DNA of 64,000 bases from Theocolax elegans (Eukaryota; Arthropoda; Insecta; Hymenoptera; Cerocephalidae), in the NCBI GenBank assembly GCA_026168455.1, contig CM047427.1, positions 38,816,905 to 38,880,904 on the forward strand, written 5' to 3'. The first letter of the stretch is position 1; each line of letters begins with the position of its first letter. A program made the position numbers and the translations under genes. The notes under the pieces were generated by a model. That model was not told where the DNA came from, made no database searches, and saw nothing but the letters and a program-made list of their open reading frames with translations. Below, one piece after another: positions 54,906 through 64,000 of this stretch.

Positions 54906-56055
54906 TTTTTTTTTTTGAGGAAGCGGTAAAAATGCTCTTTACGCACGGAGTGTGGGACTCGGTCAACGTAACCCATACCCACTAAAAAACCACCCTGCTA
55001 TTGGTCTTGGCAGAGCTCCTCCTCTCGACTGATCTTTCCCCCTCGAAAACCGCCGTAAGGCATTACTTCGAGAGGGGCAGTGATGCCACGTTTGGCCGGA
55101 TGCGGGTGACCCTGTCTCCCATACTTTGGAGGTCCGGTGCAGCCACGACCTTCTGCAGGATGTCAGCGTATGCGCCCCCGCTTGACGCTTTGATCTTAAT
55201 AGCATCTGGGCGTCGGGGTTTCGCTCCGGTTTTAGGTCTTGATGTGCCCTTGACCGGTTTGCTGGCCTCCTTCAGTTGTTGTTGCTGCTGCGTCTGGTTG
55301 ACGGTCTTCTTTTCCTCCTATTTTTTTACTACTGTGGCCCAGTCAGGGGCTTTTGGCTGAGCCTGCGTGACACCATCCGCCTTTTTCTTAGCTTCTGGTG
55401 GTAAAGGCGGCGTCGGCGGATCACGTTCCCCTATGTTTTCAGGAACACTCTGGCTAAAGATAGGGGAGGTTAGACATCCTCCATCCTTCCTTTTGCTTTT
55501 GGCTGATGGTGTCACCATTTCTGAGCTGACGTGCCGCACTTTGTTATAATGGGCCAGCGTTCTGCTTACCGCCCTGGCCAAAGTCTTTATCTCCTTGTGG
55601 ATATTGTTTCTTGGCAGAAAAAGTCCACAAAGCGATCTAATTTTGTCACCGTGGAGATTAAGGACTTTATCAGCCTCCTCCTCGTATCTCTTTTTGTTAC
55701 TATCACTTGTAGCATTTGATACAACAGAGGCCGAGTGACCAACCTCCGCAACACTTACCGATTCAACGATGTGAGTTTGATCCCGCACAAAATCCGTGAG
55801 ACCAGCACTGACCACGAGGGCTTTCACCCGATCAGAATCAGTGGCGGGATTTGACAAGACTGCCGTGCCCGCTTGGGGTAGTGTTGTTTTAACTTCACTC
55901 TCCATAATTGGTTTAATTTCGGGGTGCCTTCCGCTATCTGGTTTTGAATTACTCCAAATATTTGATTTTTTCGGTACCATCCATATCTGGACAGCATTCC
56001 CCGATCCACTACCTGGGGAGGCGCCACGATGCGGGACCAGCAAACCCGGCACGGG
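54906..56055 (-). mobile_element. Element E: internally deleted Waldo-like element (1150 bp)
   Basis: T-run at 54906-54916, the A-type 3' UTR to about 55095 (TGATGCCACGTTTGG), then a direct jump to ORF1 coding sequence (CCGGATGCGGGTGACC) and on to a complete 5' end at GCACGGG (56049-56055) in (GT)n. All of ORF2 is missing. Both ends are intact and both flanks are GT, so it is either a mobilised deletion derivative or a later deletion. Confidence 0.8.
55095..56052 (-). pseudogene. Element E ORF1, N-terminal two thirds
   Basis: The frame 55318-56052 reads MVPKKSNIWSNSKPDSGRHP (the same start as D, preceded in frame by MPGLLVPHRGASPG from the 5' UTR). It continues through a variable region to PKAPDWATVVKK, then stops where the lysine-rich stretch has a frameshift near 55318. 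The next frame continues with SSGGAYADILQKV-type residues and MGDRVTRIRP to the deletion join. No zinc knuckles remain. Confidence 0.65.
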
Positions 56056-56085
56056 TGTGTGTGTGTGTGTGTGTGTGATCTGTCA
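56056..56085. repeat. (GT)n tract at the 5' end of element E
   Basis: About 25 bp of pure GT following the GCACGGG terminus, so both sides of E are the same dinucleotide repeat. Confidence 0.85.
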
Positions 56086-56181
56086 AACGACGCTGCGTAG
56101 ACGTTTTATTTTCTTTCAGTACCTTTTTGTTCAAATATTAATATCGTGTTTTGTTATTTTAAAAGTTTTTGAATAAACTAT

Positions 56182-57784
56182 ATGAGTTCGAAAAAAAGGA
56201 ATATTGTAATAATAAAGGTAGCCGTGAAGGGGCAGAGTCTTGCAAAAAGACCAAAAATATTAAACCGCCGGCCACAGAACCGTTACGAGCTGGAGAAACT
56301 AAATCTCGAGAACGTTAGTACATCGACTAGAAAATTGTCAGATGTAAACATCGATGATTTTGAAGTAAATGAAGGTTTCAGTTACCGAATTCTGTATTTT
56401 GTAGCAGTGTTTTGTGCGATATCTCAAGTTCTTGTATGTAAAAAATGCAAATCTAATGTAATATTCATCGAAAGTGGAAAGCGAGGCTTGGGTTTCAAAA
56501 TTGTGATTTCCTGTAAAAATTGTAAACAGATTAGTACTCCTAGTTGTCCACTTATCGAGAAAGGATATGCTATTAATCGCAGATTTGTTCTTGCCTAGCG
56601 ATTACTAGGAGTAGGATTGAATGGTATTATAAAATTTTGCGCCATGGATCTCCTGCGTGCAATTTTTCAATCGTTTTACAATACAGTTGTTACGAAAATT
56701 TATATTGAAGCAGAAGCTGTTTTTAAGCTCAGTATGAAAACTGCAGCTAAAAATGAACGAGAAAAAACTGACGATCCAAATGGCATTACTGTTTTTCGTT
56801 ACTTTACTGGTTTGTTTCACTTATCGGCTGGTATACTGGCAAAGTAGTCGATGTTGTGGTGAAATTTAAGAATTGCAAAACTTGCCAATTTTGGAAAACC
56901 AAAACTGTTACCATCGAGTTCAAGGAGTGGAGCCAAACTCACAAAAATGAATGCCAAGCGAACCACGTCGGCTCCGCAGGAAAGATGGAAGTGAACGCCG
57001 TTATCGAAATGTTGCAGCGCTCAGAATCTGTGCACAATTTGAAATACACTAATTATGTTGGCGACGATGATTCAAAAACCTTCAAAGAAATCGTAGATTT
57101 TGAGCCGTACGAACACTTTACCTGCAGAAGCGAATGGGTTCTCACCTTCGTAATTTAAAAAAACAAACAAAAGGACTTGGAGAAAAAGGCAAGCTTACTG
57201 GCAAGCTCATAGACGCGTTAAAAATTTATTATGGTTTAGCAATTCGTAAAAATCGTGATTCAGTAGAGAAAATGCGCAATGAAATGTACGCAACGCTGGA
57301 CCACAAATTATCTCCTGACGATCGACCGAGACACGAAAGATGCCCGCGCGGAGATATTTCAACTTGGCAAAAGGCTCAAGCTACTGGAGAAAATTTTGTG
57401 CATAAACTGCCTACTTACGCGTTGCTTAGGCGGTTTTACACAAAATAGCAATGAAAGTTTTAATGTGACTGTCCGGCCTTGACTGCAAAATCGTGATCTA
57501 GTGTCAAACACGTACTTGATACCGCAGTTTATATTGCTGCAAGTATTTACAGTGATTGCCTTTTAAGTATCATGAAGCTTATGCAACCCTTGGGCTTGAC
57601 AATCGGACCGAACTGCTACAATTTCTGCGTGGAAACAGACGTGCATCGAATCAAGCTTTCTGGGAGATCCTTAACTGACGATGCTAGAGAGGCCCGGATG
57701 TCCTTAAAATCAACCAAGAAGGAAGAGGAGGAGTCAGATATTAATAGAGATGACAAAATGTACGATGCAGGCATCGCAGATTAG
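56182..57784 (+). pseudogene. Kolobok-type (Mutator-like domain) transposase, third copy, frameshifted
   Basis: Plus-strand pieces in different frames give the most complete N-terminus: MSSKKRNIVIIKVAV, VCKKCKSNVIFIESG and CKNCKQISTPSCP (two Cys pairs, possibly a zinc ribbon), then KGYAINRRFVLA (56182-56598). These are followed by AMDLLRAIFQSFYNT (56617-56847), ANHVGSAGKMEVNAVIEMLQR with VGDDDSKTF (56856-57158), KIYYGLAIRKNRDSVEKMR (57134-57448), QNSNESFNVTVR (near 57470) and the C-terminal FCVETDVHRIKLSGRSL (57572-57784). The order equals that in 15649-17054 but the sequence is strongly diverged, so it is an older family. The GDGDS block reads GDDDS here. Confidence 0.65.
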
Positions 57785-58381
57785 AGGTATACAAAAATTT
57801 CAAAGATATAGTTGCTTTGAAAACTTTAAACGCGTTTTTCTCAAAACGGGTTTTTTCAAACTTGGCGTACTCATAGCTTCAACGCCAATGTATTGATTGA
57901 CTTGTAATTTTTAGAGTAGCTTTACAAAAATATTTTCTATACATGTACATAAATGTTTTTGGATATTTGAAAATTTCTTTGTTTTATTAATAATTTAATA
58001 CTCTATTTTTAGTCGAAAATTCATAACTTCTATTCAAAACTGCACAGTTTGTGTAAAAATTTGAATAAAATAAAAAAATATCCTATATATTTGTATAGCT
58101 TGTAATGGTATATAGTTACAGAAAATTTAAAATTTTTTTTGTTCCAGCTCTACCGGTTTTCGAGGTAGCGGTATGCCCATCTTCAAAAAAAAATTTTCCG
58201 CCTATCTCCTGTAACACCGTCATATTGTACAAAAATGATAATAAAAAAATTAAATTTTTTTACACTTTAATATATGTTCAATGAACCACCTAAATATGAA
58301 TATTATTCCTTTTCCCACAATCCCACAGTAATTCTATAAATTAGGCCTTTTTTCGACCTTCAGAGTGGTGTTACCCCTTAA
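57785..58381. other. 3' part of the third TTAA-type transposon, with candidate right end
   Basis: Non-coding AT-rich sequence after the transposase relic. GTGTTACCCC followed by TTAA occurs at 58368-58381, resembling the GGATACCCCC-TTAA end of the first copy. No matching left end was found next to element E. Confidence 0.4.
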
Positions 58382-58589
58382 TTAAGCAAACTTTAATTAA
58401 GTGCAATATAAGTTACAATTTATGTAGAAACTCCAAATCATTGTTTGATTTAAATAACAAATAAAATTTATGTAATATATTTAAAGTAAAAAAGTAATTA
58501 ATTATCGAAATTTTATGTAGAAATGTATGTGTTTATGTAGAATTTAAGGTTTCATAACCGAATTGTCTTCAGCCAACAGTCAAAATTAA

Positions 58590-58676
58590 AGAATTTTAGA
58601 CTTAAACTTACGATAAATTTTTTATATTAAATTTTAGTTAAAATTTCTTCATTTTCTTATTTCTTCATAACTTTAG
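58590..58676. repeat. Fragment of the TAA-flanked foldback family
   Basis: TTTTTATATTAAATTTTAGT, AAAATTTCTTCATTTTCTTA and TTCTTCATAACTTTAGCTTG match the central arm of the element at 18322-18997. Only this short piece is present, cut off by the LOA-like element. Confidence 0.45.
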
Positions 58677-58811
58677 CTTGTCTGCATCTTGTAGTGTTTA
58701 TCCATGCCCTTTAGTATTCCTTCTCTAGCCATTCTCTTAGCAATTTCATGAGCTGCTGTATGGTATTTTCACCGTCAAGCTTGGTTCTACATGTTTTCCA
58801 TTTGTACCTAT

Positions 58812-59437
58812 CTTTGCTAGGTCATCGGCTATTTCGCTACCGTGTATACCTACATAGCTTGGTATTCATATAGAGTTAGCCGCTTGTTCCCCTCTGCCAG
58901 TCTATTTATCATTTTATATGAGCAGTCTGCATCATTTTATATATCCTGTGCAAATTTCATTGAAATCCAGCGGCAAATAACGAAGAATAGTGTGAAACTG
59001 TAATTGCGAATATGTGCCATTAGGTAGAGTTACTCTGATGGTAAAAATGCTAGCTTCGACGTCCTCTTAAGGAATATATTCTACCTTTTCGATTGGTTCT
59101 TTGATCCATCACTGTAGCAGAGTTCTTTACTCTCCGGTATCCTGACTCGTTCTTCCCTCCAATCGTCTTTGGTATACAGGCTGACTCTGTATCTGTTATC
59201 GAAAAGGAACTCTACATTACATTTATCAGTTCCTTCGTATAAGCTTTCTCTTAAATTTTGCAGTAGCGTATTTAAAAGTTCTCTATCCGCTCGTTGGTTT
59301 AAGATATTTCTAATACTTAAGTATCCTTTAATGGTTTCTGCCTTAAGGGTAAGCTGAAAGGGCTTAATATTCATTATGACTCTCATTGCCGGTATCGGTG
59401 TGGTTCTTAGGTAATTGGTGATGCAGCGTAAGATCAA
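58812..59437 (-). pseudogene. LOA-like RNase H domain
   Basis: The frame 59081-59437 runs from the RT-RNase H connection (IPAMRVIMNIKPFQLTLKAE, SLYTKDDWREERVRIP) into ELCYSDGSKNQ, the first catalytic Asp block of RNase H. Further on, in another frame near 58872-58812, IPSYVGIHGSEIADDLAK is the last catalytic block. One codon before it reads TGA where Trp is usual. RNase H removes element RNA after first-strand synthesis. Confidence 0.6.
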
Positions 59438-59442
59438 TCGCC

Positions 59443-60520
59443 TTACAGCTCTAGAATCTGATTTGCTGTCTTCTCAGTAGCTTGCTTCCACCAAATCATC
59501 ACTGCATACGTGAATTTTGGTTTCAAGATTGCTGTGTAAATCCAAGTGAGTGGATCTTTTTCTTTTATTCCTAGCCCTTTTCCTCCCAATTCTTGGTGCT
59601 TTATGTGCGTTTTCCACTTATATTTTCGTGTAAGTGCCATAACTTCCATTTTTTCTGTGTTTATCAGTAGACCGCCTCCTTGGTACCATTTATATACCTC
59701 ATTTAAGACATTTTACATGATGTCAAATAGTGTTTCTAAGAATGGTCCTCTGACTATTATTGCAAGGTCATCTGCATATCCTACAACCTCACAACCAATA
59801 TTGGTTAGTAGACATAGTAATGTATTCATTACGAGGTTCCAGAGGGACGGAGAGATAACCCCCCTCCTGTGGACATCCCGTGTTCATCCAGCCAGTTACC
59901 TTGATTGATTGATTGATTGATAGTATTTATTGCAGCCATTGGGGTATGACCCTATAAGGCTGAGAACGAATTACAAAAGAGTTACCTTGGTGGTTCCCTT
60001 GGTCATCATTAGCTTTCGATTTGATAACATGAGTTCTATCCAGTCAATAACTGGCTAAGCTATTCCATGTCTCGTCATAGCTTCCTTGATAGCTCTTTAG
60101 AAGGTATGGTGAAAGGCTCCCTCCATGTCGAAAAAAATCATCAAGACAAAGCCTCCATTTTCAATTTGTTTTTAAAATTAGGTTAACTATTTTGCTCAGA
60201 GCAGTCTCTGTGAAGTGACCTGCCCTGTACGCATATTGATCCCTAAGAAGTGGTCGCTCTTTTAGAGGTTTATCTTTCATATATCTGGCTATGAGTCTTT
60301 CCATTGTCTTAAGCATAAATGATGTAAGACTTATATGTCGGAAGTCTTTTGGGAAGCTATAGCGCCCCTCACCCGCTTTCGGAATAAACGTCACTCTCGT
60401 TCCCTTCCAACTTTTTGGAATGTAGCACAAATCCAACCTCGCTCTAATAAGTTGATAAAATACTCTCTTACCCTTTGTAATAGTGCAGGAAAAATGCCGT
60501 CCAGTCATGGTGACTTATAT
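59443..60520 (-). pseudogene. LOA-like reverse transcriptase, copy 1
   Basis: N-terminal RT frame 60161-60508: SWKGTRVTFIPKAGEGRYSF, FRHISLTSFMLKTMERLIAR, LLRDQYAYRAGHFTETALSK. Motif A (FFDMEGAFHHTF) reads after a one-base change near 60165. After the nested insertion the palm continues in pieces (VVGYADDLAIIV can be read around 59790), and 59443-59649 gives the thumb (RKYKWKTHIKHQELGGKGLG, WIYTAILKPKFTYAVMIWW). The pieces are in several frames and the gene is dead. Confidence 0.65.
59895..59989 (-). mobile_element. 77-bp tail-only insertion of a CR1/L2-like element, copy 1
   Basis: Minus strand, 59904-59980: stem-loop GGGT-CAT-ACCC, AATGGCTGCAATAAA and a TCAA repeat tail, flanked by the 9-base duplication GTTACCTTG (59895-59903, 59981-59989). 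It lies inside the LOA-like RT. This is a strongly 5'-truncated insertion of a CR1/L2-type element, or a SINE using the same tail. Confidence 0.75.
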
Positions 60521-60540
60521 GGGTCAAATGATCCGATGGC

Positions 60541-61740
60541 CTACCTGACATTATCCTCTGAGGCAATATCGGTCTCCAGCACGCTGCATGATCCGGTTTG
60601 GTTCACCGCATACTGATTTTCCGTTGGGTGATTATTGTACTGTTGAACTTCCATTGCCCCTTCCCCTTCTTTCAAGAAGTGCGGGTAGAATGATTCAATC
60701 AGGTAATACAACGTCTCCTCATCTGTCATGGTGTATTTTCCATTTGGCAGTTTGGTTGTCCCCAGTGTAGCGTCAGGATTTTTTGACAAGATCCAATCTA
60801 ACCGAGCTGCCTGGGAGCCTTTTCCTATGTCGTTGCAAAAGCTGGTTCATGATTCTGCCTGTACCTTTCTAATTGCAGCTCGATAGCTGTCTCTTCCACT
60901 TACGTAAAGATTCCATCTATCTGCTGTACCTCTTTTTGGGCCTGTTTATAGGTTCTTCTTACTTGTTTCTTGAGATACTCTAAGTTCTTATTCCAACCAG
61001 TAGGTTTTTTCTTTCTTTCCCACTAGTGTGGGTCTGCAGTTATTCTGATAGGCTGAGATAATTTTTTCTTTCAATTGTTCCGCAGCTTCTTTAAGTTCCT
61101 TCCAGTTCCTTATGCGTTCTGGGAAGCTTGCAAGATAGCTGCTTATTTCTTCTTTATAGATTGTCCAATTTGTCTTGGGTTTCCTGGTTCATGTTCCAGG
61201 ATTATTTTCAGGTCCCATTAACTCGAACATAATCTTGGCATGATCAGATGGCGTTGATTCGTCATTACTCTTCACTTCTTAATTCTATTTATCATTTCTC
61301 CAGTACATATCATAATGTCCAACACTTCTACTCTAAGCTTGTTACAGAAAGTTGGCGTTGTACCAGTACTTAAAATATCTAGCTTGGTTGTGGCTAGATA
61401 TTCTACTAATATCTCTCCTTTTCTATTAATGTCTGTGCTACCCCATAATATATGAGTTAGCATCGCATCCCATGAGGAGTGGTAAGATTTTGCTCTCACA
61501 GAAGGTAAATTACCTTTCTAACTTCCGTGGAAATTTCCTGTGGCAATGACTATGTTACCGATATCCTCCGTTTCTGTAATGACCGCTGTCAGATCCCTTG
61601 TACAGAGATCCATCAGCGGGGTTACGTTTACTCCCTTTGTTATGATGCGCCTTCTGGGCGTTTCAGCCTGTGTGTCCCTGAAACAAACAAGACCCTTTCC
61701 CCTAAACCGTTAATTGTTCCTCTCATCGTCCATGGTTCTT
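60541..61740 (-). pseudogene. LOA-like endonuclease and linker, copy 1
   Basis: 61272-61499 gives HSSWDAMLTHILWGSTDINR with GEILVEYLATTKLDIL and STGTTPTFCNKLRVEVLDIM, the central and C-terminal blocks of the AP endonuclease. 60541-60789 (MTDEETLYYLIESFYPHFLK) is the linker before RT. Upstream endonuclease sequence continues to about 61740 in broken frames. No initiation codon can be assigned. Confidence 0.55.
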
Positions 61741-61931
61741 AGACCAGTCTGTGTGCATCTCTGTCAAACCTTTACGCAATAGTGCAGAAGCATCTTTGCA
61801 GTGATGCAAGTTAATTTGTGAGATTTGCAGCACCTGTAAAGTCATTATTTCTAACTTCCAGGTACTGTTGCCTCTTTATCAGACTCCCCCACTGCCGGAG
61901 TGTACGACGATTGATTATTGTCGCGTAGAAC

Positions 61932-61982
61932 CTGCGAGGCGAGACAATCTCGGCGCATCGCTCAGATTGTCTCGCCTCGCAG
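61932..61982. repeat. Perfect 19-bp hairpin with 13-base loop
   Basis: CTGCGAGGCGAGACAATCT (61932-61950) is exactly complementary to AGATTGTCTCGCCTCGCAG (61964-61982), with loop CGGCGCATCGCTC. It is GC-rich in an AT-rich area, at the 5' side of LOA-like copy 1. No known function is recognised. Confidence 0.85.
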
Positions 61983-62194
61983 ATATCCATCGAAAACTAA
62001 AATTAAATACCTAATTTATTGTAACAATTATGTATATGCACTGCATATCTTAAGGCACAGTCCAATTTTTACAAAATTAAATTAAATCGTTGTTGCCTGT
62101 TGATAAAGAGAGGTTATGTTTCAATTCATATTTTTCAAATTTTAACGATATATAAACATAGATTCATCTTTTGTACTTGTAATTTACTTTAAAT
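61983..62194. other. AT-rich spacer between LOA-like copies
   Basis: About 210 bp with no gene. It ends where the second copy begins abruptly at a position equivalent to 59177 of the first. Confidence 0.6.
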
Positions 62195-62914
62195 CTGTAT
62201 AAGGCTGACTCTGTATCTGTTATCAGAAAGGAAACTCTACATTACATTTATAGTTCATTCGTATAAGCTTTCTCTTAAATTTTGCAGTAGCGTATTTAAA
62301 AGTTCTCTATCCGCTCGTTGGTTAAAGATTTTTAATACTTAAGTATTCCTTTAAGGTTTCTGCCTTAAGGGTTAAGTCTGATGAAAGGGATTAATATTCA
62401 TTATGACTCTCTTGCTGTATCGGCGTGTTCTTAGGTAATTGGTGATGAGCGTAAGACCAATCGCTTACAGCTCTAGAATATAGATTTGCTGTATTCTCAG
62501 TGCTTGATTCCACCAAAATCATCATGCATACGTGAATTTTGGTTTCCGCGTGCGTGTACATCCAAGTTGAGTCGATCTTTTTCTTTTATTCCTAGCCCTT
62601 TTCCTCCCAATTCTTGGTGCTTTATGTGCGTTTTCCACTTATATTTTCGTGTAAGTGCCATAACTTCCATTTTTTCTGTGTTTATCAGTAGACCGCCTCT
62701 TGGTACCATTTATATACCTCATTTAAGACATTTTTACATGATGTCAAATAGTGTTTCTAAGAATGGTCCTCTGACTATTATTGCAAGGTCATCTGCATAT
62801 CCTACAACCTCACAACCAATATTGGTTAGTAGACATAGTAATGTATTCATTACGAGGTTCCAGAGGGACGGAGAGATAACCCCCCTCCTGTGGACATCCG
62901 TGTTCATCCAGCCA

Positions 62915-63009
62915 GTTACCTTGATTGATTGATTGATTGATAGTATTTATTGCAGCCATTGGGGTATGGACCCTATAAGGCTGAGAACGAATTACAAAGA
63001 GTTACCTTG
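62915..63009 (-). mobile_element. 77-bp tail-only insertion of a CR1/L2-like element, copy 2
   Basis: Identical in place and target duplication to the insertion at 59895-59989 (insert 62924-63000). It shows that the LOA-like block was duplicated after this insertion occurred. Confidence 0.75.
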
Positions 63010-63115
63010 GTGGTTCCCTTGGTCATCATAGCTTTCGATTTGATAACATGAGTTCTATCCAGTCAATAACTGGCTAAGCTATTCCATGTCTCGTCATAGC
63101 TTCCTTGATAGCTCT

Positions 63116-63529
63116 TTAGAAGGTATGGTGAAAGGCTCCCTCCATGTCGAAAAAAATCATCAAGACAAAGCCTCCATTTTTCAATTTGTTTTTTAAAATT
63201 AGGTTAACTATTTTGCTCAGAGCAGTCTCTGTGAAGTGACCTGCCCTGTACGCATATTGATCCCTAAGAAGTGGTCGCTCTTTTAGAGGTTTATCTTTCA
63301 TATATCTGGCTATGAGTCTTTCCATTGTCTTAAGCATAAATGATGTAAGACTTATATGTCGGAAGTCTTTTGGGAAGCTATAGCGCCCCTCACCCGCTTT
63401 CGGAATAAACGTCACTCTCGTTCCCTTCCAACTTTTTGGAATGTAGCACAAATCCAACCTCGCTCTAATAAGTTGATAAAATACTCTCTTACCCTTTGTA
63501 ATAGTGCAGGAAAAATGCCGTCCAGTCAT
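63116..63529 (-). pseudogene. LOA-like reverse transcriptase N-terminal part, copy 2
   Basis: A 137-residue frame: FIPKAGEGRYSFPKDFRHIS, LTSFMLKTMERLIARYMKD, DQYAYRAGHFTETALSKIV, then VLMIFFDMEGAFHHTF (motif A, with the catalytic Asp) before a stop near the break shared with copy 1. 63489-63749 is the linker region upstream. Confidence 0.6.
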
Positions 63530-64000
63530 GGTGACTTATATGGGTCAAATGATCCGATGGCCTACCTGACATATCCTCTGAGGCAATATCGGTCTCCAGC
63601 ACGCTGCATGATCCGGTTTGGTTCACCGCATACTGATTTTCCGTTGGGTGATTATTGTACTGTTGAACTTCCATTGCCCCTTCCCCTTCTTTCAAGAAGT
63701 GCGGGTAGAATGATTCAATCAGGTAATACAACGTCTCCTCATCTGTCATGGTGTATTTTCCATTTGGCAGTTTGGTTGTCCCCAGTGTAGCGTCAGGATT
63801 TTTTTGACAAGATCCAATCTAACCGAGCTGCCTGGGAGCCTTTTCCTATGTCGTTGCAAAAGCTGGTTCATGATTCTGCCTGTACCTTTCTAATTGCAGC
63901 TCGATAGCTGTCTCTTCCACTTACGTAAAGATTCCATCTATCTGCTGTACCTCTTTTTGGGCCTGTTTATAGGTTCTTCTTACTTGTTTCTTGAGATACT

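Larger units (their letters stand above)
58676..61890 (-). mobile_element. LOA-like non-LTR retrotransposon, copy 1
   Basis: A minus-strand element holding, in element order, an AP endonuclease, reverse transcriptase and an RNase H domain. RNase H plus RT of this style suggests the LOA or I group. Both ends are uncertain and all frames are broken. It carries a 77-bp nested insertion at 59904-59980. A second copy begins at 62195. Confidence 0.65.
62195..64000 (-). mobile_element. LOA-like non-LTR retrotransposon, copy 2 (runs off the window)
   Basis: Matches copy 1 from about 59177 to 60998. The first 365 bp (62195-62560) carry many single-base indels relative to copy 1. From about 62570 on the two are nearly identical, including the same 77-bp nested insertion with the same GTTACCTTG duplication (62915-63009). 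The RT N-terminal frame (63116-63529) includes motif A (MIFFDMEGAFHHTF) in frame, so here it is slightly better preserved than copy 1. The part beyond 64000 is not visible. Confidence 0.7.

Noticed and set aside
59081..59437. LOA-like RNase H frame considered as a host or bacterial RNase H gene
   Set aside because: It is continuous with retrotransposon RT sequence on the same strand and is repeated with the element, so it belongs to the TE.

Overview
This is eukaryotic, almost certainly arthropod (probably insect) DNA. It has no operons or bacterial signals. It is AT-rich with GC-richer retrotransposon islands, and it carries R1-clade non-LTR retrotransposons, a group known mainly from arthropods. 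The order or species cannot be fixed from the sequence. Nearly all of it is transposable elements (TEs), mostly broken and often nested. The only convincing host coding sequence is a short terminal exon at 53144-53287.

Layout. (1) 1-9244: two R1-clade elements (A, B) on the minus strand, each with its poly(A) tail against a (GT)n tract; B carries a 1.19-kb internal tandem duplication. (2) 9245-14890: two decayed CR1/L2-like elements on the plus strand; the second has a PHD-finger/FP-domain ORF1. (3) 15035-17420: a TTAA-flanked DNA transposon with a decayed Mutator-like-domain (Kolobok-type) transposase. (4) 18322-20096: foldback elements, one flanked by TAA and one set in a (TA)n tract. (5) 21937-28130: a different R1-clade element in duplicated, rearranged pieces. 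(6) 28130-30140: AT-rich non-coding DNA with a tRNA-like segment and a TATA/Inr pair. (7) 30142-37994: GT-targeted elements C and D, fused head-to-tail. (8) 38542-42402: two ~1.65-kb palindromic elements side by side in (TA)n, one with a nested TTAA foldback element. Their arms carry what looks like a 51-nt first coding exon. (9) 44017-45362: a second palindrome family in (TA)n. (10) 46128-47318: an internally deleted copy of the TTAA transposon. (11) 48600-51446: a CR1-like relic whose (TATC)n tail is interrupted by an 866-bp solo LTR with four 34-bp repeats. (12) 53144-54307: host terminal exon, poly(A) signal and a TAA-flanked foldback element. (13) 54906-58381: GT-targeted element E (internally deleted), then a Kolobok-type transposase pseudogene. 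(14) 58676-64000: two copies of a LOA-like element with an RNase H domain, both carrying the same 77-bp nested insertion; the second runs off the window.

Two themes stand out. Simple repeats act as landing sites: (GT)n for one R1-clade family, (TA)n for two palindrome families whose ends share a motif, and (TATC)n for the LTR. Several TE blocks are also locally duplicated with very few differences, which means either recent duplication or assembly error. The most interesting candidate is the palindromic family with exon-like sequence in its arms.
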